From assembly GCA_964019135.1 (NCBI GenBank), contig OZ025260.1, positions 24,050,254 to 24,114,253 on the forward strand: a stretch of 64,000 bases of DNA. Reading direction: 5' to 3'. Below the pieces are notes generated by a model that saw nothing but the letters and a program-made list of their open reading frames with translations, was not told where the DNA came from and did not search any database. The stretch's first letter is position 1. Each line of letters opens with the position of its first letter. Below are positions 57,517-64,000 of this stretch, in pieces. Made by a program: the position numbers and the translations under genes. This DNA is from Arenicola marina (Eukaryota > Annelida > Polychaeta > Arenicolidae).

Positions 57517-59132
57517 ATGGGATCCAAGGCGGAATATTTTCATGCAGCCATTCGTGAAAATGACAAGATCAAGGCACAGTTGATTCTGGAAGAAGGTGTC
57601 AATATTGATTGCATATATTATGGAATGACACCATTATTCATTGCAATATCGAAAGGTAATGAATACCTTCTTATAACTAGTAACTGAATAATGACATTAA
57701 AATATTTGGAAAATTTTGCATTAATAGCATAAATTGCTGGATATAACATGATAATTAAGTGATGTATGTTTATAAAACAAAGATAAATAGGGGTATTTGT
57801 ATAGATCAGTTATTTATAGAAATAAGGTATATTTAGCTGTTCACTTTTCAGGCTATACAGACCTTGCAGTATGGTTGATTAACAATGGTAGCAAAGTAAC
57901 AGAGCAGCGTGTGCAAGGATCTACACTTCTAGATGAGGCTGTCACAAGAGATCAAGTTCAGGTAATCAGTTCATAGTCATTAGTATATCAGATGCATTTT
58001 AATAGTAACTGATTTTACCCTTTCATTAACATGCATTCATTAACATGCATACTAAATGCATAATATCTCTGTTTGTTCATATATTTTCAAGCTATATGTC
58101 CGGCATTTTCCAGGTTGTGCACCACCTCATCCGCAAAGGTGTCAACGTGAACCAACGATTTAAGTCCGGTCACACAGCTCTCACACATGCGGTCTCTAAG
58201 CGCTTGACGTTCATGGTGCAAGCTCTACTTGAAGGTTTGCACATCTTGAAATTTCCTACTTTTTGTGCTCGTTCACTGAGGAAATGAGGCTTGATGTATT
58301 TGGCACTAAACAAATTTAAACGACATTTTAATACCCTGATTGGATTTCTCAGGTGGGGCCGCTGTCAACGAGGTAAACGATCTCGGCGAGGGTGCAGTGT
58401 ACCTGGCAAGCCGCTCGGGGTGTCACGGAGTGCTGGAGCGGCTGTTAGCCGTGGATGGGGTGGAGCTGAACATGCCGTGTGGGGCCGACGGGCTGACACC
58501 CCTTATTGCCGCCACCGTCCACGATCACCTGCACACCGCCAAGCTCCTTCTCAAGGTGAGCCGCGTACCCCTCCCCCTTTCTCGCGTTCAATTAATCCCT
58601 ACCCCACCCTGCTCTGGATCAGCCGCGTTCCAGTTACGGATCCAGGGAGAGATGGGGCACAGGGGCCTCCGCCCCCCGGTCGGAAGTTTTTCATTGGATC
58701 CGCGCCTGGAAAGTACCCCCCCTCCGGGTCGCACGTTTCTATCCGGGTCCGCGCCCGGGTAGTACTTAAATAAACGGTTTCCCTTCTCTATCGTACATTC
58801 TTGGATCCGCCACTGCGTTCTGTGACAGATCTCCAATTGCGAAACTTGGTCACAGGTGTTATCACTAAACAAGAGGATCGTGGTACTTGTATTCGTTATA
58901 TTTGTTTTTCGTTGATTGGCAGGCCGGCTGTGACAGGGACGTGAAAGATAACGGCGGCTGGACAGCGCTTTGGCACGCCGTCACCGACGAACACCAGGGT
59001 TTAGCCCGGGCGATAATACAAGCCGGTGCCGACATCGACATTACGGACCAGGACGGGCGCACTCTCATGCAGGTGGCCCTCGAGAACGAGGACACAGACA
59101 TCGTGGAGCTGCTACAGAAAAGAACCACGTGA
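57517..59132 (+). CDS. Small ankyrin-repeat protein, five coding exons, complete
   Basis: Exons 57517-57655, 57852-57961, 58114-58234, 58353-58555 and 58923-59132 join in phase with GT-AG introns (783 nt, 260 residues). About seven and a half ankyrin repeats fill nearly the whole protein: TPLFIAISKGYTDLAVWLIN, HTALTHAVSKRLTFMVQALL, LTPLIAATVHDHLHTAKLLL and WTALWHAVTDEHQGLARAII are typical two-helix units. The last is a half-repeat ending ELLQKRTT. There is no SOCS box, kinase, signal peptide or membrane segment, so a cytosolic or nuclear binding scaffold is likely; the partner is unknown. The first ATG in frame is used, close to a possible acceptor (CTCAAG). Intron 4 carries a MITE. AATAAA follows the stop by 126 bp. 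Confidence 0.9.
58631..58815. mobile_element. MITE in intron 4 of the ankyrin gene
   Basis: 185 bp with terminal inverted repeats CAGTTACGGATCCAGG and CAGTGGCGGATCCAAG (read from each end), flanked by the 5-bp duplication CGTTC (58626-58630 and 58816-58820). Internal GGATCCGCGCC and GGGTCCGCGCC pieces repeat. The CAGTGGCGGATCC terminus is common in cut-and-paste DNA transposons of animals. I do not assign a superfamily firmly; hAT-like is possible although a 5-bp duplication is short for hAT. Confidence 0.8.
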
Positions 59133-59166
59133 CCATGTACTGATCTGCATGCATTTTGTTCTCTGA

Positions 59167-59216
59167 ATTCAACTTCCTCAATAGTCAAAAGGTGCTGGAG
59201 TTAGACGCCCGCATCA
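59167..59216. repeat. 50-bp copy of the neighbouring gene's terminal exon
   Basis: Matches 60925-60974 at 47 of 50 positions. Read on the minus strand it encodes MRASNSSTF and a stop, against MRASDSSTL and a stop in the real exon. No splice acceptor precedes it, so it is a fragment, not an exon. It lies in the 3' UTR of the ankyrin gene. Confidence 0.85.
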
Positions 59217-59257
59217 TATGTATATACAAATTAGTGAAGTTCTGTCATATTGCAGTT

Positions 59258-59263
59258 AATAAA
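59258..59263 (+). terminator. Polyadenylation signal of the ankyrin gene
   Basis: AATAAA lies 126 bp after the stop codon, the first such signal downstream, followed by unique sequence. Confidence 0.65.
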
Positions 59264-60942
59264 ACTTTCGACAACGGAGGATTCGTATCTGCACATTCGA
59301 AGACTCGATTAGTTCGCATATTATAGAACTTTCATAGGCAATAATTAATTCAGTACAGGCCGGGTACCAAAAACATTTCATTCAAAGTTTGGCTTCTAGA
59401 GAGGAACAATACTTCGAAATTAAGAACACAATCACTTTGTTTAAGTGAGATTTATTTTGTCAGGTACTTCTTCACATTTTGTTTGGATATAACAGCTGGA
59501 TCTGCAAGACGAGTTGACTAGTTTAGTTCTTGAATGGCTGCATAGGTTAAAGCGGGTTTTTTTTTCTCCTGGTTCTCGGCATTTAGATGGGTATAGAGAT
59601 ACCAAGTAGCTTAATATTTGAGCTGGCTCCCGATAACCAAGAGACACAACAAAACTTCATAGGATTCAACGTATCGAATAATTCCATTAGTGATAATGTG
59701 AATATTAGTATGAGACTCCAAATGTTCCCCCGAATTGCATCAGGCAACGAGGGCGCTATGTTTGCCATGGAGCTTATCCAGGATGGCTTTTTCACAAACC
59801 CTAAGTCTATCAGACGGATCCTCTAGACGCCAAAACTTTACCCTTGGCGGCTCTGGACCGACCTACGTGGAATTCCTTTCGCCTTTTGGCTATTTACATT
59901 AATTAATGCTATAGTAATTACTTCACATACATAAATATTGATTATGATAAAAAGTGAGATATCGCAATAGGATATGTACAGTAAAATCTCCACCAACGGA
60001 TCATGGATAAACCGAAGTACTCTCCATAATGGCTGTTCCATAATGGGCTAAAGTCCCGAAGTACCAGTCAAACTCTTCCTTTTTTCTTCTGAGCTCGAAT
60101 GCCCATGGAGGCTATTACATGTAACTTGCAGATACAGCTTCGGCCGCCTGACCAATATATATATTTATACAAGACATTTTAAAGTGAAATCTTTTGTCCT
60201 CCTCTGCAACGAAGTTGCCCCATTGCTTGCGTCAGACGCCTTAATCACTAAAGACAGCCATTATAGCTGCGTTAGCACTAGCAACACTGGTTCTGGCATG
60301 CCAGAACAGACCTACACTCCCAACGAGAGCTTTGCCTTTCATCCTTGGTGGAAAGTTTCCCGGAAACTCACTCCAAAAAGTGAAAACAGGTAATTCCGCT
60401 TCGCAGTATCATTAATTACCATGCTACAACTATACAGCTATTTGGCGCACTTCACTCACATTCCTACGTAAGCCTTTCTAATTGACGACAGAGCTAATGT
60501 TCGCGTGAGATTAAGGTTGGAATATCAATATCATAAACAATCCAACTAGTGCTGGGTAACAGATTGGCAGAATCTCTAGCCGTTAACTCAAGGAATCACC
60601 TCCGCCTAACATTCTGGTTAGCCTTACAGTGTACTTTAATAAACTACACAATGACCTAGACTTCGCCTTGACCTTAGTACAGTTTCAGAAAATTGCTCTA
60701 ATCTAATCGATCACCCACAGCCTATGAAGACCGTGAATTCTCCGTTTCACACTTTACTAATCACGACGCATGGAGCGTCAACTTTGCTCCTGGCTTTCTC
60801 AGGACCTTACGAGCCAGCGTAAGATGACTCCTTCGTGACTTCCACCAGCTAGCAGACCCTAGAACTCCCAGTTGAATGCAGCATGACTGTATGGAACGAG
60901 CCACAATCAAACGTCAGTGACTGCATTCAACTTCCTCAATAG
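59264..60942. other. Convergent intergenic region
   Basis: Separates the ankyrin gene from the minus-strand gene's stop. TTTATT at 59451-59456 (AATAAA on the minus strand) may serve the minus-strand gene, implying a 3' UTR of about 1.5 kb. TACAGTAAAATCTCC near 59,980 resembles one end of a pogo/Tigger element, but no partner end is found. Open frames of about 80 codons at 59587-59826 and 69 codons at 60184-60393 lack recognisable features. Confidence 0.4.
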
Positions 60943-63794
60943 TCACAAGGTGCTGGAGTCGGACGCCCGCATCAGGATCTGGTCACGTGTCCGCGCGTCG
61001 ATCTGAAGGATGGCAGACGACATTTGAACCTTGATCTCCATCAGCTTGGTGCAGACGGCCGAGGTGTCGAGGTCCGGGTGGCAGATGGCCAGAACACCTG
61101 CAAAGACGTCAAAACAATGTATCTAAGACAACGTGAAGCTACGAAATGAATTAATATAACCATAGCGAGAGTATGACGTCATCTTGATTACGTAATATCA
61201 ACCAGTGGCGAGATCCTTGGTTAACATGACCATCAACTCTTAATAATACAGACTTGATGGAAGTGGAGATCGCGTTGAACTTTAGCGTACATACATCGAA
61301 AAATGCAATCTGAGACTAACGTTCTGTACTTATGAATGGCACCATAGAGACCTTATTTTATGGCAATAGAAACACCCAATATGTCACCGGCAACACTGTA
61401 ATATGGAGAGAGGGGGTTGAGGGGAATTAGACCTGCAGTGTCCAAGATGGATGCATTTATATGCACATATAAATTCGGACTATGAAATTTGCATTTTGTT
61501 TAGAATACGACGCATATGACAGTTGCACAAATTAACTTGCATCTGATGTTTATTTATGCTCCATACGAATCGTGTTCTCAGCAAAATACAAAATTCATAC
61601 TAAATCTAGACCTCTTTATAACAGGGGTCGTGTTCATTAGCTACTTACTTCCCCCTGGCACTATTTACCGACAGCGCCGAAGGTAAGTATGTTTAGCGGT
61701 ATAAACCGATATCCCTTTATAACAAGGGGTCGGGTTCATTAGACATACTTATTATTACTTACCCCCAGTACCGTCGGTAAATAGTGCTGGAGGTAAGTAT
61801 GTCTAGCGCTATGAATATATCAGTATATGAACTACTACATACTTGTAACATAGCCGAGCAATTAGACAAAAACCTCAAGCAATGTTTGCAGGCGGCAATC
61901 TTTGGGAACGCATTGAGAAGGATTATTTTCCCTGTTACCTGGTTTGGCGCCGGCCTGACTGCGGCAGTACACACACAGCAGTCCGTCGAGATCGTCCACT
62001 AACCGCACCAACATCTGGTCGGCCGGGAACACCTTCCTGTAAACGACATGAGACGATACAAGGCTAGCCAGGGGTGCAGCTAAAGGTCAAGGTAAAGTAA
62101 ATCCACGTGGGAGGGTAGATGGTGGGCGGTGGGGGGGGGGGGGAGGGGGGGTTAAAGTCCATGTCACTCAGTCGCTCTACGGAATCATGCCCGGTATTTT
62201 ACGCAGCTTATTTTGTGATAATCCACGGAAAAAACACAGAAATATATAAAATTCAGTTCTTTCATTAGTTTCTTTTGAACCGGCTTAGCGTTTTTTTTGC
62301 ACATGTATTAGATATCTTATTATTATCATTAATCATTTACGTGGTCCGGTTGAGTACAATCGTGTGTCCCAATGTAGCTTAATCCCACTAAATAATGACA
62401 TGCTGTACAAGACCACAAGAGTTTATGGACCTGTTTCCTATTGTGAAAATGTGTCTTGTCACCACAATGCATTGATCGCCGAGGACTAGACGAACCTGAG
62501 GGCCTTCATACTGAGCAGAGCTTTGCAATAGTCTCGACACATCAAACATTCCACCAGGTGGCGTTCGGCTTCAGCCAAGGTCATGTGGCTAGGGTCGATG
62601 TTGACTAGTGGCGCCCCGTCGTGAGCGCCGTGTGAGAGCTCTACCACAGCCTTATTGAGCTCCTCCTTCAGCTCCACAACGTCCACGCTCAGGTCAAGAA
62701 TCTGGAGTCAATGGAGCAACGTAAAAATAACAATATTACCACAACGGTTACGCTCATTTGTACGTAAAGACTATCAACAACTAAAGCAATATACTTACAT
62801 GCGCCATCTTAGATTTTTTACATTTTAGAATCAAGACTAAAAGTATCTCAAAAATGATGCATATGTTTTATATCTCTTTGAGTCTGTAAAACAAACTTTT
62901 CAACATAAATCTGCGCGGTCTATTTTTATCGCGCGCGGACGTGATAGCGAGCCGCGGTCGACATCACAGACAAAATACCGAACGGCGAACAGGCGCGCAG
63001 GGATATAAAGCCGGCCACCAACTTCTGCTCCGGTGACCAAATTGCTTCTCTCCGGATAGCCCACAGGCTTTCAAGATTTAAATTCAAGACAGAATGTACT
63101 TAAGTCTTATTTGACATGGAAAAGAGGTTGGTAATACAAAAAATTACGGAATATATTGCTTTAAGACATTTACTTGAGTATTTCTGCTTAGTTTAATGAG
63201 CCATTTTTTTCACACGTTAAATTGTTACAGTAGCTAAATTGTATCTTATATTATCTCCAACAAATAATTTGAAAAAGAAGTTACATCCGTAACAATTGCG
63301 TAATAAAAATGTGTTCAAACGAAAACAGCTTTATGATAAAGCCTCGTAACACTATGATACTACTACTATAATTATATTTACCACGAATAAGGATATTTTT
63401 CTATCGGTCTCAAGTCCATAACCCCAACAAATCACATTGTATTCAACAATATACATGGCACTTCTAACACTTTTTTAACGCGGCAGCTTACGTGATGACC
63501 GTCTATAAGAAATAAGCAGGGCTCGAGCCAGCGATCGACTTGCCCTGTGCCCTTAGGTTGTTAGGTGCCGATAGCGCTCAATGCCAGCTCCCTAACTCAT
63601 TGAGCTATCGGGGCGGCCCCGTGCATTACGTGGAAACCCCACACCACGAGATCATCACTAACGTTAGGCTGGTGCCCACTCACCCCCGGCACCCTGGCGG
63701 CCTGAGCCACGTTGACGACCAGTTTGGAGAATGTCTCGTACAGTTGCAGCAGCTGGAAGTGCAGCCGGTAGAGGCCGCCACAGAGCTGGAGCTT
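60943..63794 (-). CDS. C-terminal 189 residues of an unrecognised protein, four last exons
   Basis: Exons 63794-63684, 62701-62496, 62036-61939 and 61097-60943 join in consistent phase with GT-AG introns (570 nt). The upstream exons lie beyond the right edge; the first listed exon starts in phase 0 after a TGTTCCAG acceptor. The protein is mostly helical and leucine-rich: LQLCGGLYRLHFQLLQLYET, then DVVELKEELNKAVVEL, HLVECLMCRDYCKALLSMKA, RLVDDLDGLLCVYCRS and KLMEIKVQMSSAILQID, ending MRASDSSTL. There is no catalytic motif, signal or membrane segment. I do not recognise the family. The mix of conserved-looking codons and clean splice sites makes a real gene likely. Introns hold a TTAA MITE and a SINE head. 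Confidence 0.85.
61614..61815. repeat. Composite inverted and direct repeat, possible MITE pair
   Basis: CTTTATAACAGGGGTCGTGT and CTTTATAACAAGGGGTCGGG are direct copies about 100 bp apart. CTGGCACTATTTACCGAC and GTCGGTAAATAGTGCTGG are inverted. AGGTAAGTATGT also recurs twice. It lies in the last intron of the minus-strand gene. Confidence 0.65.
62121..62160. repeat. G-run in intron of the minus-strand gene
   Basis: A GGTGGGCGGTGGGG stretch with runs of up to 14 G. Such tracts recur across the window. Confidence 0.7.
62785..63160 (-). mobile_element. TTAA-flanked MITE, copy 3, in an intron
   Basis: 376 bp, same family and same orientation as 3673-4036. The right flank is TTAA (63161-63164). 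The left flank is CTAA, a decayed duplication. It lies between the first and second listed exons of the minus-strand gene. Confidence 0.85.
63518..63619 (-). mobile_element. SINE family A head, truncated
   Basis: On the minus strand the A box (GATAGCTCAATGAGTTAGGG) and B box (GGCTCGAGCCC) of the family A tRNA-like head are present, but the body is missing. It lies in an intron about 65 bp downstream of the 63684 donor. Confidence 0.75.
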
Positions 63795-64000
63795 CTGGAA
63801 CAGTGAGCAGGCCCAGCGGCAAGGCTGACGATAAGTCACCGATCCTTTGATGCATTCGCCGTGGTACTTTTACTTGTGTAACAGTTTAATATCCATGAAT
63901 ATCAAGGCACATATCTGAATATGCCTGTGTGGGACAGAGCGATATATGCGGTTGAATACAGAGGTTTTCGGTTTTGACAAAATGGAGATGTGGAAAAAGG

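Noticed and set aside
59587-59826. 79-codon plus frame and a 70-codon minus frame
   Set aside because: No known motif, splice support or start context. They may be part of a long 3' UTR or an old element, but nothing decides it.
59983-60000. Single pogo/Tigger-like end (TACAGTAAAATCTCC)
   Set aside because: No matching opposite end or transposase remnant found nearby.

Overview
The window is nuclear DNA from an animal, most likely a marine invertebrate. It has GT-AG spliced genes, an RFC3 with the exon-by-exon protein of metazoan RFC3, several families of tRNA-headed SINEs with clean target-site duplications, and very large minisatellites. I cannot name the species from sequence alone.

Layout. 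Positions 1 to about 46,700 hold no gene I can support. This part is dominated by tandem arrays: a 43-bp array (1-2226, running off the left edge), a 31-bp array (6648-8365), a 45-bp array of about 270 copies with higher-order structure (10064-22243), a 33-bp array (25077-29325), a 32-bp AT-rich array (36409-37082) and a 23-bp array (37099-41363). Together they fill roughly 40% of the window. Between them lie G/C-homopolymer-rich spacers and several complex blocks that look like candidate conserved non-coding (regulatory) DNA, though this cannot be proven here. From about 41.4 to 46.2 kb there is a cluster of nested SINEs and small palindromic elements.

Genes lie in the right-hand 16 kb. RFC3 (minus strand, eight coding exons, 55092 down to 48232, 359 residues) is complete and intact. 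A divergent ankyrin-repeat gene (plus strand, five coding exons, 57517 to 59132, 260 residues) follows. It converges on the last four exons of a minus-strand gene (63794 down to 60943, 189 C-terminal residues) that I do not recognise and that continues off the right edge.

Striking points. The 46738-48231 array is built from the 3' end of the last RFC3 exon and directly abuts the real stop codon. The 43-bp array at the left edge matches the inside of the tRNA-like head of a SINE in an RFC3 intron. A triplicated 79-bp block multiplies the splice acceptor of RFC3 exon 6. The 3' UTR of the ankyrin gene carries a 50-bp copy of the neighbouring gene's terminal coding exon, in antisense. SINE, MITE and minisatellite insertions are nested so that their relative ages can be read.
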